A program made the position numbers and the translations under genes. Shown here in pieces: positions 17,383 through 25,906 of a stretch of DNA of 64,000 nt (the stretch's first letter is position 1; each line of letters opens with the position of its first letter). The notes beneath the pieces are model-generated. The model was not told the origin of the DNA. It ran no database searches and saw only the letters and a program-made list of their open reading frames with translations. Source of the DNA: Bradyrhizobium jicamae (GTDB taxonomy: Bacteria > Pseudomonadota > Alphaproteobacteria > Rhizobiales > Xanthobacteraceae); contig NZ_JAFCJX010000034.1 in assembly GCF_018130695.1 (NCBI RefSeq), forward strand, positions 28,991 through 92,990, given 5' to 3'.

Positions 17383-18285
17383 TCAGCTCACGGAGGTGCC
17401 GTGGGTCACGAACTTGCCGAGCCCCGCGATCAGGCGGTCGAGCACGAAGCCGATGATGCCGACATAGAACAGCGCCAGGATGATCTCGCTGATGTGCGAG
17501 GAATTCCACGCATCCCAGATGAAGAAGCCGATGCCGACGCCGCCGATCAGCATTTCGGCTGCGACGATCGCAAGCCATGACAGGCCGATGCCGATGCGCA
17601 GGCCCGTGAAGATGTAGGGCGCGGCCGCCGGGATCATGATCTTGCCGAAGAACTCCAGCGGATTGAGCTGCACGACGGCGGCGACGTTGCGGTAGTCCTG
17701 CGGGATGTTGCGGATGCCGACCGCGGTGTTGATGATGATCGGCCACACCGAGGTGATGAAGATGACGAAGATCGCGCTCGGCTGGCCGTCGCGGAACGCG
17801 GCGAGCGAGAGCGGCAGCCAGGCGAGCGGCGGGATGGTGCGCAAAACCTGGAACAGCGGATCGAGCCCGCGCATCGCCCAGACCGATTGCCCGACCAGCG
17901 TGCCGAGCGCGATGCCGGCGACGGCTGCGATCGAATAGCCCAGCGCGACGCGCTGGAGACTCGCGGAGAGATGCCAGAACAGGCCCTTGTCGATGCCGCC
18001 ATGATCGAAGAAGGGATCGAGGATCAGCTCCTTGGTGTCCTTGAACACGCGCGACGGCGGCGGCAGGGTCGAGCCGGCGCGGCGGCAGATCAACTCCCAC
18101 ACCACCAGCAGCAGCGCGAGCACGATCAGCGGCGGCACCACGCGCACCGCAGCCTCTCTTGCCATCTTGGCGTACTTCTCGGCGCGCGGCGCCGACTTCG
18201 GCGTCAGCGTGACAACCGGCGCCGCAATCACGGGCGCCGGCATCGCCGCCGTGGTGACTTCGGTCTTGAGGGCAGGCATGGACAT
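17383..18285 (-). CDS. nrtB: Nitrate-type ABC transporter permease
   Basis: A 300-residue inner-membrane permease with about six membrane spans and the binding-protein-dependent signature near EFFGKIMIPAAAPYIFTGLR. An Ala/Pro-rich cytoplasmic N-terminus precedes the first span (VVPPLIVLALLLVVWELI). The ATG giving MSMPALK was chosen, with GGAG about 11 bases upstream; an upstream TTG in frame is less likely. It lies between nrtA and nrtD in the same direction with short gaps. Confidence 0.9.
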   Translation of the reverse strand: MSMPALKTEVTTAAMPAPVIAAPVVTLTPKSAPRAEKYAKMAREAAVRVVPPLIVLALLLVVWELICRRAGSTLPPPSRVFKDTKELILDPFFDHGGIDKGLFWHLSASLQRVALGYSIAAVAGIALGTLVGQSVWAMRGLDPLFQVLRTIPPLAWLPLSLAAFRDGQPSAIFVIFITSVWPIIINTAVGIRNIPQDYRNVAAVVQLNPLEFFGKIMIPAAAPYIFTGLRIGIGLSWLAIVAAEMLIGGVGIGFFIWDAWNSSHISEIILALFYVGIIGFVLDRLIAGLGKFVTHGTSVS

Positions 18286-18350
18286 TGAAAATGAATCTCC
18301 GTGATGCAAAGGGAGAAGCCGCGCGCGAGAGGCGCGCGGCCAAGTTCAAA

Positions 18351-19670
18351 TCAGACTTCGACGCGCTTGATCGACAGCGACTTCAGATAGGCTGAGGGAT
18401 TCTCGGGATCGAACACCTTGCCGTCGAAGAAGGTCTCCTTGCCGCGCGAGGTGGAGGTCGGAATCTCGGCTGCAGGCACCCCGAGATCCTTGGCCGCGGC
18501 GCGCCAGATGTCCTCGCGGTTGACCTTGCCGATCAGCGCCTTGGTATCGAAGTTCGCCTCGTACTTGCCCCAGCGGATATCCTCGGTGAGGAACCAGAGG
18601 TCGTGGCTCTGGTAGGGATAGGAGGCGAAGTCGCGCCAGTACTTCATGATGTGCGGCGAGTTCTCGACCACCTTGCCCGGAATGCCGTAGTCGAACTTGC
18701 CGGCGGTGCGGTCGTAGACGTCCTCGACCGGGCAGTTCATCCACTGCCGCTTGCCCATGATGGTGGCGAGCTCCTGCTTGTTCTCGGCCTTGTCGGACCA
18801 TTGCTGAGCTTCCATCACGGCCATCGTGATCGCCTTCGCCGCGTTCGGATATTTGTCGACCCAGGCGGCGCGCATCGCGAACGACTTCTCCGGATGCTTG
18901 TTCCAGAGCTCGCCGGTGTTGACGGCGGTGTAGCCGATGTCCTGGTGGATCAACTGCAGGTTCCAGGGCTCGCCGACGCAGAAGCAATCCATGGTGCCAA
19001 CCTTCATGTTGGCGACCATCTGCGGCGGCGGCACCACGATGGTCTCGATGTCCTTGTCAGGATCGATGCCGCCGGCGGCGAGCCAGTAGCGGATCCAGAG
19101 ATCATGCGTGCCGCCGGGGAAGGTCATCGCCGCCTTCACCGCCTTGCCCGACGCCTTCTTCTTCTCCAGCGCCGCCTTGAACGGCGTGGCGTCGACGCCG
19201 AGCTTGAGGTCGGCATATTCCTTGGCGACCGAGATGCACTGACTGTCGAGATTGAGCCGCGCCAGGATGTACATCGGTGTCGGCTGGTTGTTCTGCGTCA
19301 CCTTGCCGGCCGAGATCAGATACGGCATCGGGGTCAGGATATGCGCGCCGTCGATGCCGTTGCCTTCGGAGCCGAGCACGAGATTGTCGCGCGTGGTGCC
19401 CCATGAGGCCTGCTTCTGCACGTCGACATCGGGCATGCCGTATTTGGCGAACAGGCCCTTGTCCTTGGCGACGAACAGGGGACCGGCGTCACTCAGTGCG
19501 ATGAAGCCGAGCTTGGCGCCCTTCACTTCGGGGCCCGCGCCTTGCGCAAACGCGCCGGCCGGGAAATTCAGTTTGGCGGCGGCGAGCAGGGCCGCCGTGC
19601 CGCTGGCCGCTTTGAGAAGCTGGCGACGGTTCATTCCGCGGCCTGCAAGACGGTCGTTGCGCTTGGTCAT
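18351..19670 (-). CDS. nrtA: Nitrate-type ABC transporter substrate-binding protein
   Basis: A 439-residue binding protein of the NrtA/CmpA class. A twin-arginine signal (RGMNRRQLLKAA, Arg15-Arg16) precedes a hydrophobic stretch and AFAQGAG, so folded export by Tat is likely. NrtA-class features include the GTMDCFCVGEPWN segment and WNKHPEKSFAMRAAW. The start chosen lies 157 nt after a candidate sigma54 site. It is the first gene of nrtA-nrtB-nrtD-globin. Confidence 0.92.
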   Translation of the reverse strand: MTKRNDRLAGRGMNRRQLLKAASGTAALLAAAKLNFPAGAFAQGAGPEVKGAKLGFIALSDAGPLFVAKDKGLFAKYGMPDVDVQKQASWGTTRDNLVLGSEGNGIDGAHILTPMPYLISAGKVTQNNQPTPMYILARLNLDSQCISVAKEYADLKLGVDATPFKAALEKKKASGKAVKAAMTFPGGTHDLWIRYWLAAGGIDPDKDIETIVVPPPQMVANMKVGTMDCFCVGEPWNLQLIHQDIGYTAVNTGELWNKHPEKSFAMRAAWVDKYPNAAKAITMAVMEAQQWSDKAENKQELATIMGKRQWMNCPVEDVYDRTAGKFDYGIPGKVVENSPHIMKYWRDFASYPYQSHDLWFLTEDIRWGKYEANFDTKALIGKVNREDIWRAAAKDLGVPAAEIPTSTSRGKETFFDGKVFDPENPSAYLKSLSIKRVEV

Positions 19671-19836
19671 GTCGTGTCTTCGTCCTTCTGCGTCTGTGCT
19701 GAGGGCTGCCGTCCGTCTGGTACTGCCGCACGCCAATCGCGCACGGGGGCGCGTTCCGGGGTGGCCCCGGTTTGCGGCAACACAATTCGGATCATTGGTC
19801 TCAAGGGACGGCGTCGATGGCGTCGACGACTAACTA

Positions 19837-19852
19837 TTCAAGCATCGTGCCA
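19837..19852 (-). promoter_or_regulatory. Candidate sigma54 promoter of nrtA
   Basis: The minus strand reads TGGCACG-ATGC-TTGAA, matching the sigma54 consensus TGGCACG-N4-TTGC with correct spacing; the -12 dinucleotide is GA in place of GC, so it is imperfect. NtrC/RpoN control fits a nitrate importer. Confidence 0.45.
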
Positions 19853-19953
19853 GATACGCTGCAGCGCAAAAAGACGATGGAACAGATAAGCTTGCGCAGG
19901 ATGTCGCAGCTCGCGGCGCGGCGGGCGACCGCATTCGATTTTTGCGATTCGCC

Positions 19954-19980
19954 CAATCCTTGTGCGTCGCACAAGGATTG
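19954..19980 (-). terminator. Perfect palindrome after the dioxygenase
   Basis: CAATCCTTGTGCG-T-CGCACAAGGATTG is a perfect 13-bp inverted repeat with a 1-nt centre, starting 20 bp past the dioxygenase stop codon on its own strand. An A-rich rather than U-rich stretch follows, so it is either an atypical terminator or a protein-binding dyad. Confidence 0.5.
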
Positions 19981-20000
19981 AGCAGATCAACTTTCAGGCG

Positions 20001-20927
20001 TTACTCGGCGGGCTCGGAAACCTTTGCGGGCTTGGTGCCGAGCGGCGCCGGCGGCGCGCCCTCGCCCGGTTTGACGTGGAATTCGTAGGTCATCAGATGC
20101 CATGGCGCGGAGGCCTTGCTGCCGTCGGGCATCGTCGCATCGCTGCGCTTCTCGATCTTCGCGATCAGCTCATCCTTGACGCCGAACACCACGTCGGAGT
20201 CGAGATATTTGTCGCCCTCCATGAAGACGTGGGTGATCAGGGGCTCGTAGCCCTTGGCCGCGACCAGGAAGTGGATGTGCGCGGGGCGCATCGGATGACG
20301 GTTGGTCTGCTTGATCATCTCGCCGACCGGGCCGTCGGTCGGCACCGGATAGCTGCAGGGCAGGATCGTCTTGAAATGGAAACTGCCGTCGGCATCGGTG
20401 ATGAAGCGCGCGCGCGACACCGGGCCTTCGGTGAGGAACTCCGGCTTCTGTGAATCATAGTAGCCGTCGCCATCGGCATGCCAGACATCGACCGGCGCAT
20501 TCGCGATCGGCTTGCCCTCGAGGTCGGTGACGCGGGTCTGCACGTACATCCGCTCGCCGTCGAGCGCTTCGGAAATATCCGTGCCGTGCGCGGTCACCTT
20601 GTGCTCGCCGACATAGAACGGGCCGAGCACCGTGGTCTCGGTGGCGCCGTCGCGGTCGCGATGGTTGACGGCGTCGACCAGCATGGAGACACCGAGCACG
20701 TCGGAGAGCAGGATGAACTCCTGGCGGATGTCGGTGCAGGTGTGGCCGGTGCGGGTGAGGAAATTGATTGCGTAGTCCCACTCGTCGAAAGTGAGGTTGG
20801 TCTTGCTGACATAGTCGTGCAGCGACTTCACCAATTCCTGCAGCAGGAACTTGGCGCGCGGGTTCGGCGTATTGTCAAAGCTGCGGATGACGGCGGCGGT
20901 GAGTTCGGCTTCGTTGAACTGGGGCAT
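20001..20927 (-). CDS. Intradiol ring-cleavage dioxygenase (catechol/hydroxyquinol 1,2-dioxygenase type)
   Basis: A 308-residue non-haem Fe(III) enzyme that opens a catecholic ring between its hydroxyls. The N-terminal dimerisation helices (about 1-95) are of the catechol 1,2-dioxygenase type. Iron ligands are readable as a Tyr in DGDGYYD (156 or 157), Tyr193 in CSYPVP, and His217/His219 in RPAHIHF. AAGGAAA precedes the start. No maleylacetate reductase or muconate genes are adjacent, so the pathway cannot be assigned; hydroxyquinol and catechol remain the main options. Confidence 0.9.
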   Translation of the reverse strand: MPQFNEAELTAAVIRSFDNTPNPRAKFLLQELVKSLHDYVSKTNLTFDEWDYAINFLTRTGHTCTDIRQEFILLSDVLGVSMLVDAVNHRDRDGATETTVLGPFYVGEHKVTAHGTDISEALDGERMYVQTRVTDLEGKPIANAPVDVWHADGDGYYDSQKPEFLTEGPVSRARFITDADGSFHFKTILPCSYPVPTDGPVGEMIKQTNRHPMRPAHIHFLVAAKGYEPLITHVFMEGDKYLDSDVVFGVKDELIAKIEKRSDATMPDGSKASAPWHLMTYEFHVKPGEGAPPAPLGTKPAKVSEPAE

Positions 20928-21060
20928 TTTTGGCGTTTCCTTGGCCCAAATGGCTGATACGAGCCTACACCAGCGCTCCCGTGCGGTTAAGCGCCAAGCG
21001 CTTGGAACGCGGCACACTTTTCGGCTATCAAGGCCTGAAATCCAACCGGAGAAGAGCCCC

Positions 21061-22326
21061 ATGCTAGCCCCCACCCCCGCCTCGCCCGAATCCGCGGGCA
21101 TGTCGACTGCCGCCCTCAATCGCCTCGAAGCGCATCTGAAGTCCCGCTACATCGACGGCGGCCGCTTCCCCGGCACACAGGTGATGATCTATCGCCGCGG
21201 CAAGGTGGTGCATTCGGTGAGCCAGGGCTTTGCCGATCTCGAGCGCAAGGTGCCGGTCAAGGACGACACCATCTTCCGCATCTATTCCATGACCAAGCCG
21301 ATCACCTCGGTCGCCTTCATGATGCTGGTCGAGGAAGGCCGCGTTGCGATCGACGAGCCGGTCTCCCGCTACATTCCGGAATGGAAGAACCTCGGCGTGT
21401 TCGTCGCCGGCACCGCGCCGGCCTTCCTGACGCGGCCGCCGACCCGGCCGATGCTGATCGTCGACCTGCTCCGCCACACGTCCGGTCTGACTTATGGCTT
21501 CCAGCAGCGCTCCAATGTGGATGCGGCCTATCGCGAGAAGAAGATCGGCGAGGTCATCAAGACCGGCACGCTCGACAGCATGATCGAGGAACTCGCCAAG
21601 ATCCCGCTGGAGTTCTCGCCGGGCGAAGCCTGGAACTATTCCGTCGCCACCGACGTGCTCGGCTATCTCATCGGCAAGATCTCAGGTCAGCCGTTCGAGC
21701 AGTTTCTCAAGGAGCGCATCTTCAAGCCGCTCGGCATGAATGACACCGATTTCTTCGTGCCGGCCGACAAGGCGCACCGCTTCGCCGCCTGCTACTCCGC
21801 CGCCTCCCAGATCGGCATGGCCGCCGAACGCGACGGCACGCTGACCCTGCAGGACGATCCGACCACGAGCTCGTTCCTGCAACCGCCCTCGCTGATCTCG
21901 GGCGGCGGCGGGCTGTGCTCGACCACCGCCGACTACCTCACCTTCTGCCGCGCGCTGCTCAATGGCGGCGAGCTCGGCGGCGTCAGGCTGATCGGGCCGA
22001 AGACGCTGGCGCTGATGACCTCGAACCATCTGCCGGGCGGCATGGACCTGCCGGGCATGTCGCGCTCGCTGTTCTCCGAGGCCACCTATAACGGGATCGG
22101 CTTCGGCCTCGGCTTCGCCGTCACCATGAGCCCCGCACTGACGCTGATCGCCGGCAGCCCCGGCGAGTACAATTGGGGCGGCGCGGCGACGACCTCCTTC
22201 TTCATCGATCCGGCCGAGGAGCTGATCACGATCTTCATGACCCAGGTGCTGCCGTCGAGCGCCTACCCGCTGCGCCGCGAGCTGCGCACCATGGTCTATG
22301 CGGCGATCACCGAGAGCAATCTCTGA
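21061..22326 (+). CDS. Serine hydrolase of the class C beta-lactamase/esterase family
   Basis: A 421-residue protein with the SxxK nucleophile motif Ser76-Met-Thr-Lys79 (YSMTKPIT) and the Tyr193 motif WNYSVATD. The third motif region reads NWGGAATTSF. No signal peptide is present, pointing to an intracellular esterase rather than a periplasmic lactamase. GGAGAAG fixes the start. It is divergent from the dioxygenase with 133 bp between starts, so shared regulation is possible, for instance on an ester-derived aromatic; that is inferred. Confidence 0.85.
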   Translation: MLAPTPASPESAGMSTAALNRLEAHLKSRYIDGGRFPGTQVMIYRRGKVVHSVSQGFADLERKVPVKDDTIFRIYSMTKPITSVAFMMLVEEGRVAIDEPVSRYIPEWKNLGVFVAGTAPAFLTRPPTRPMLIVDLLRHTSGLTYGFQQRSNVDAAYREKKIGEVIKTGTLDSMIEELAKIPLEFSPGEAWNYSVATDVLGYLIGKISGQPFEQFLKERIFKPLGMNDTDFFVPADKAHRFAACYSAASQIGMAAERDGTLTLQDDPTTSSFLQPPSLISGGGGLCSTTADYLTFCRALLNGGELGGVRLIGPKTLALMTSNHLPGGMDLPGMSRSLFSEATYNGIGFGLGFAVTMSPALTLIAGSPGEYNWGGAATTSFFIDPAEELITIFMTQVLPSSAYPLRRELRTMVYAAITESNL

Positions 22327-22416
22327 GGCGCGCACTTTCCGCGGTGCACGCTGCTGCACCGCGGCCTACGACTTTAATCCCGGCTATTTGTTTGGCGGTT
22401 TTTCGCCGCCTCTCCT

Positions 22417-23961
22417 ATGCTCCCTGCCATTGGGCGTGGATCCGGATTCTTTGTGCCGAAACTGACATTGCCAGTGCGTCTCGCGCTCCTGGTCGCGGGG
22501 ACGATGTTGCCGCTGATCGTGTTCGCGGTCGGCATCGTCTTCAACAACTACGCCCAGGACCGCAAGGACGCGAGCCAGCGCGTGCTCGAGACGGTGCGCA
22601 GCATTCGCCTGGTGCTGGACGCCGAGATGCAGCGCATGACCGGCGGCCTGCAGGTGCTGGCGCTGACCAACTCGCTGCGCAACGGCGACTTCGACAATTT
22701 CCGCAGGGTCGCGACCGGCTTCCTCGACCAGTACGGCAAGGACGGCGTCATACTGGTCGCCGATCGCCGCGGACGGCAGCTGTTCTCCTCGGTGACGTCT
22801 GATACCGCGAGCCTGCCGCCACGCAACAACCTCGAGATCGTCGAGAAGGTGTTTTCGACCAAGCGTCCGCAATATTCCAACCTGTTCGTCGGCGCCGTGA
22901 AGAAGCGCCCGATCGTCACCGTCGAGGTGCCGGCAATCCGAGGCGGCGAAGTGATCTACGATCTCTCCTTCAGCCCGCCGATCGAGGTGTTCCAGAAAAT
23001 CATCGAACAACAACGCCTGAGCCAGGAGTGGACCATCTCTATCTTCGACGGCGAAGGCGTCAATCTCGGACGCGTTCCGAACCCGGAGCAGACCATCGGC
23101 CAGCGCGCCTCGCCCTCGCTCCATGCCGAGATGTTTCGCAGTGAGGAAGCCACCCTGCCGACGGTCTCGCTCGAAGGCGTCCCGCTGATCACGAGCTTCA
23201 CGCGATCGAAGCTCACCGGCTGGACGGTGGCGGCCGGCATTCCGGAAAGTTCGCTGGTGGCGCCACTGTGGCGGACGCTGGCGATCACCTCTGTGATCGG
23301 CGGCGTGCTGCTGCTGGTCGGCCTTGCCTTTGCGCTGCGGATGGCGACCACGATCGCGCGCGGCGAGATGCTGCACGATCTCCTGATCGAGGAGCTCAAC
23401 CACCGCGTCAAGAACACGCTGGCGATCCTGCAGTCGATCGCGGCGCAGACCTTCCGCAGCGCCACCCGCGCCGAGCGCCAGACCTTCGAGGGCCGCCTCG
23501 GCGCACTCGCCGAAGCACACAATCTGCTCAGCACCGCGAAATGGCAGGGCTCGGATCTGCAGGACGTGATCAACCGCGTGCTGCAGCCCTACCGGATCAA
23601 CAATCCCGACCGGGTCAGGATGTTCGGTCCGCCCGTGCCGCTGTCGCCGCGGCTTGCGGTGGTGCTGTCGATGATCGTGCACGAGATCGCGACCAACGCG
23701 ACGAAATATGGCGCGCTGTCGAACGACACCGGCACCGTGACGCTGGATTGGGAGATCCTGCAGGAGAGCTCGGGGAAGCAGTTGCGGCTGATCTGGACCG
23801 AGGCCGGCGGCCCGCTGGTCACCGCCCCCGTGCAGCGCGGCTTCGGCTCGCGGCTGATCGAGCGCAGCGCCCGCGACCAGCTCGGCGGCTCGGCAACCGT
23901 CGACTTCCTGCCCCGCGGCGTCGTCACCACCGTGACCTGTGCGCTCGACCAGGCAACCTAA
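22417..23961 (+). CDS. Membrane sensor histidine kinase of the HWE/HisKA_2 class
   Basis: A 514-residue kinase. Two membrane spans (about 18-42 and 285-308) bracket an extracytoplasmic sensor of dCache-like size. The phospho-acceptor is His329 in EELNHRVKNTLAILQ, the N-box is HEIATNATKYGAL (about 422-434), and WTE at about 460 gives the HWE hallmark. HWE kinases feed the general stress response or orphan regulators in Rhizobiales; no response regulator is adjacent, so the partner is elsewhere. The ATG start has little ribosome site; a GTG twelve codons later (MPKLTLPVRLA) is an alternative. Ligand unknown. Confidence 0.88.
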   Translation: MLPAIGRGSGFFVPKLTLPVRLALLVAGTMLPLIVFAVGIVFNNYAQDRKDASQRVLETVRSIRLVLDAEMQRMTGGLQVLALTNSLRNGDFDNFRRVATGFLDQYGKDGVILVADRRGRQLFSSVTSDTASLPPRNNLEIVEKVFSTKRPQYSNLFVGAVKKRPIVTVEVPAIRGGEVIYDLSFSPPIEVFQKIIEQQRLSQEWTISIFDGEGVNLGRVPNPEQTIGQRASPSLHAEMFRSEEATLPTVSLEGVPLITSFTRSKLTGWTVAAGIPESSLVAPLWRTLAITSVIGGVLLLVGLAFALRMATTIARGEMLHDLLIEELNHRVKNTLAILQSIAAQTFRSATRAERQTFEGRLGALAEAHNLLSTAKWQGSDLQDVINRVLQPYRINNPDRVRMFGPPVPLSPRLAVVLSMIVHEIATNATKYGALSNDTGTVTLDWEILQESSGKQLRLIWTEAGGPLVTAPVQRGFGSRLIERSARDQLGGSATVDFLPRGVVTTVTCALDQAT

Positions 23962-24038
23962 CACCTGCAGCTTCCGCCGCAAATTTGGGCAGCCGCGCGT
24001 CGCCGGGGCCGGATTCGCGCACGTCCTGATGCGACATT

Positions 24039-24055
24039 TTGGCACGCAAGTTGCT
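24039..24055 (+). promoter_or_regulatory. Sigma54 (-24/-12) promoter of dctA
   Basis: TTGGCACG-CAAG-TTGCT matches the sigma54 consensus fully, including GG at -24 and GC at -12 with correct spacing. It lies 50 bp before dctA, a gene classically driven by RpoN with DctD. The predicted start of transcription is near 24066. Confidence 0.88.
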
Positions 24056-24104
24056 ACGTGATCCGGGGTTCGGGCTCGACCGGCATCATGGGGGAGTAGC
24101 AGTC

Positions 24105-25427
24105 ATGTCGACCATCACCGCGGAAGCCGCCACCGAGGCGCGCAAGCCGCTTTACACGTCCTTGTTCGTCCAGGTGCTGGCGGCGCTGGTGCTCGGCATC
24201 GTGCTCGGCATGGCCGCGCCCGACTTTGCCGTCGGCTTGAAGATCCTCAGCGACGCCTTCCTCAAGCTGATCTCGATGATCGTGGCGCCGATCGTGTTCT
24301 GCGTCGTGGTGCACGGCATTGCCGGCGCCGGCGATCTCAAGAAGGTCGGGCGCGTCGGCGTCAAGGCGCTGGTCTATTTCGAGGCGATGACGACGGTCGC
24401 GCTGATCGTCGGCCTGCTGCTCGCCTATCTCTTTGGGCCGGGCCACGGCATGAACATCGACACCGCGACGCTGGATGCCAAGGCGCTCGGCTCCTATGCC
24501 GACAATGCGCACAAGCTGCAGGGCGGCGGCATCGGCTCGTTCCTGATGAACATCATCCCGACCACCTCGTTCGACGCGCTGGCGCGCAACGACGTGCTGC
24601 AGGTCTTGTTCTTCGCCATCATCTTCGGCACCAGCCTGGCGCTGGTCGGCGGCGAGAAGGGCGAGAAGATCACCTCCTTCATCGACGCGGCCTCGACCGT
24701 GCTGTTCCGCGCCATGGGCCTGATCGTGCGCGTCGCCCCGCTCGGCGTGCTCGGCGCGGTCGCCTACACCGTCGGCAAATACGGCGTCGGCTCGCTGAAG
24801 CAGCTGCTGTCGCTGGTCATGCTGTTCTACGTCTCGCTGGCGATCTTCGTGCTCGGCGTGCTCGGCGGGGTGCTGGCGCTCGCCGGCGTCAACATCCTCA
24901 AATTCCTCGGCTACCTGCGCGAGGAACTGATGATCGTGCTGGCGACCGCCTCGTCCGACGCCGTGCTGCCGCAGATCATGAAGAAGCTGGAGGCGCTCGG
25001 CGTCAAGAAGTCGGTGGTCGGGCTCGTGATCCCGACCGGCTACTCCTTCAACCTCGACGCCTTCTCGATCTACCTGACGCTGGCGGTGGTGTTCATCGCG
25101 CAGGCCACCAACACGCCGCTGTCGTTCGGCGACCTCTTGCTGGTGCTCGGGGTCTCGCTGATCACCTCCAAGGGCGCGCATGGCGTGCCCGGTTCGGCGA
25201 TCGTGATCCTGGCGGCGACGCTGAACGCGGTGCCCAGCATCCCCGCCATCGGTCTCGTGCTGGTGCTGTCGGTCGACTGGTTCATCGGCATGGCGCGCGC
25301 GCTCGGCAATCTGATCGGCAACTGCGTCGCCACCGTCGTGGTCGCGGCCTGGGAAGGCGATCTCGACCGCGACCAGGCGCACCGCGTGCTCGACGGTGCC
25401 GAGACCGTCGACGTCACCGCCGGTTGA
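24105..25427 (+). CDS. dctA: C4-dicarboxylate:cation symporter DctA
   Basis: A 440-residue inner-membrane carrier of the DAACS family importing succinate, malate and fumarate. It shows the serine-rich re-entrant loop region (ATASSDAVLPQIMKKLE), the substrate loop GYSFNLDAFSIYLTLA, and TSKGAHGVPGSAIVILAATL. Full length for the family. The start has GGGGGAG upstream. A sigma54 promoter precedes it and a strong terminator follows, so it is a single-gene unit. dctB/dctD are not next to it; the HWE kinase upstream is of a different class. Confidence 0.95.
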   Translation: MSTITAEAATEARKPLYTSLFVQVLAALVLGIVLGMAAPDFAVGLKILSDAFLKLISMIVAPIVFCVVVHGIAGAGDLKKVGRVGVKALVYFEAMTTVALIVGLLLAYLFGPGHGMNIDTATLDAKALGSYADNAHKLQGGGIGSFLMNIIPTTSFDALARNDVLQVLFFAIIFGTSLALVGGEKGEKITSFIDAASTVLFRAMGLIVRVAPLGVLGAVAYTVGKYGVGSLKQLLSLVMLFYVSLAIFVLGVLGGVLALAGVNILKFLGYLREELMIVLATASSDAVLPQIMKKLEALGVKKSVVGLVIPTGYSFNLDAFSIYLTLAVVFIAQATNTPLSFGDLLLVLGVSLITSKGAHGVPGSAIVILAATLNAVPSIPAIGLVLVLSVDWFIGMARALGNLIGNCVATVVVAAWEGDLDRDQAHRVLDGAETVDVTAG

Positions 25428-25470
25428 ATCAAGCAAAGCCGTCGCGGATCCGGCAAACGCGGACCAGACA

Positions 25471-25501
25471 AAAACGCCCCGCGGGCTGCGCGGGGCGTTT
25501 T
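25471..25501 (+). terminator. Rho-independent terminator of dctA
   Basis: A perfect 13-bp stem (AAAACGCCCCGCG / CGCGGGGCGTTTT) with loop GGCTG ends in a T run, 43 bp past the dctA stop. Its A-tract also makes it usable for the converging gene. Confidence 0.92.
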
Positions 25502-25516
25502 GGTTTGAGGGACCGC

Positions 25517-25840
25517 CTACTTCACCAGCTTCAGGTACGGCGGCAGCCGTCTGGTCAGGGCGGGAGGCGGCGGCTCCGGCGCTTGGTGCTCCTCGGACAT
25601 CATGTCGCAGAGCGCCTTCAACTCGCCGTCCGTGACCTTGTGCAGTTCCATCCGCAGTTCGAGGATGGCGAGCGACAACAGCTGTGCGGTCTCGGCACTC
25701 GCCTTGTCGAGCAAAAAGGCCCGGCATTCTTCCAACGTCGCCAACAGCGACAGCAATCGTTCTTCAGTATTTGCGACCGGCATGTTCCCCATTCCCGAAC
25801 TCGCCAGATAAATCCGAGGCGTTCCCGATTTACGTTTCAT
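25517..25840 (-). CDS. Hypothetical protein, proline-rich C-terminus
   Basis: A 107-residue protein I do not recognise. A basic start (MKRKSGTPRIYLASSG) leads to a helical, acidic middle (TEERLLSLLATLEECRAF and LAILELRMELHKVTDGELKA) and a PEPPPPALTRRLPPYLKLVK tail. No signal peptide or membrane span. GGAG precedes the start and a 21-bp palindrome lies 46 bp upstream. It converges on dctA. Codon use is like its neighbours. Possibly a small regulatory or scaffold protein. Confidence 0.7.
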   Translation of the reverse strand: MKRKSGTPRIYLASSGMGNMPVANTEERLLSLLATLEECRAFLLDKASAETAQLLSLAILELRMELHKVTDGELKALCDMMSEEHQAPEPPPPALTRRLPPYLKLVK

Positions 25841-25885
25841 AGGCCTCTCCACCAATATTACACGCTGTGGTCGGGCAATCAGTAT

Positions 25886-25906
25886 AGTTCCTGATGATCA
25901 AGAACT
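25886..25906. promoter_or_regulatory. 21-bp near-perfect palindrome, candidate operator
   Basis: AGTTC-C-TGATGATCA-A-GAACT reads the same on both strands except for one mismatched pair and the central base. It sits 46 bp before the start of the hypothetical protein, where an operator would overlap its promoter. The spacing does not match LexA half-sites (GTTC-N7-GTTC). Confidence 0.55.

Larger units (their letters stand above)
19671..20000. other. nrtA upstream region and leader
   Basis: This 330-bp gap holds no gene. On the minus strand it shows a candidate -24/-12 element, then hairpins CGTCGA-CGCCA-TCGACG, CCGGGG-CCA-CCCCGG and CGCGC-CCCCGT-GCGCG in what would be a leader of about 157 nt. 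Alphaproteobacterial nitrate leaders can be controlled by an ANTAR protein, but I do not see the conserved loop bases, so that is only a possibility. Confidence 0.45.

Noticed and set aside
19954..19980. NtrC-binding site reading of the perfect palindrome
   Set aside because: The half-sites are ordered GTGC...GCAC with 3 bp between, while NtrC sites are GCAC-N7-GTGC. Its place right after the dioxygenase stop fits a 3' structure better.
25886..25906. LexA box
   Set aside because: Alphaproteobacterial LexA sites are direct repeats (GTTC-N7-GTTC); this is an inverted repeat with different spacing.
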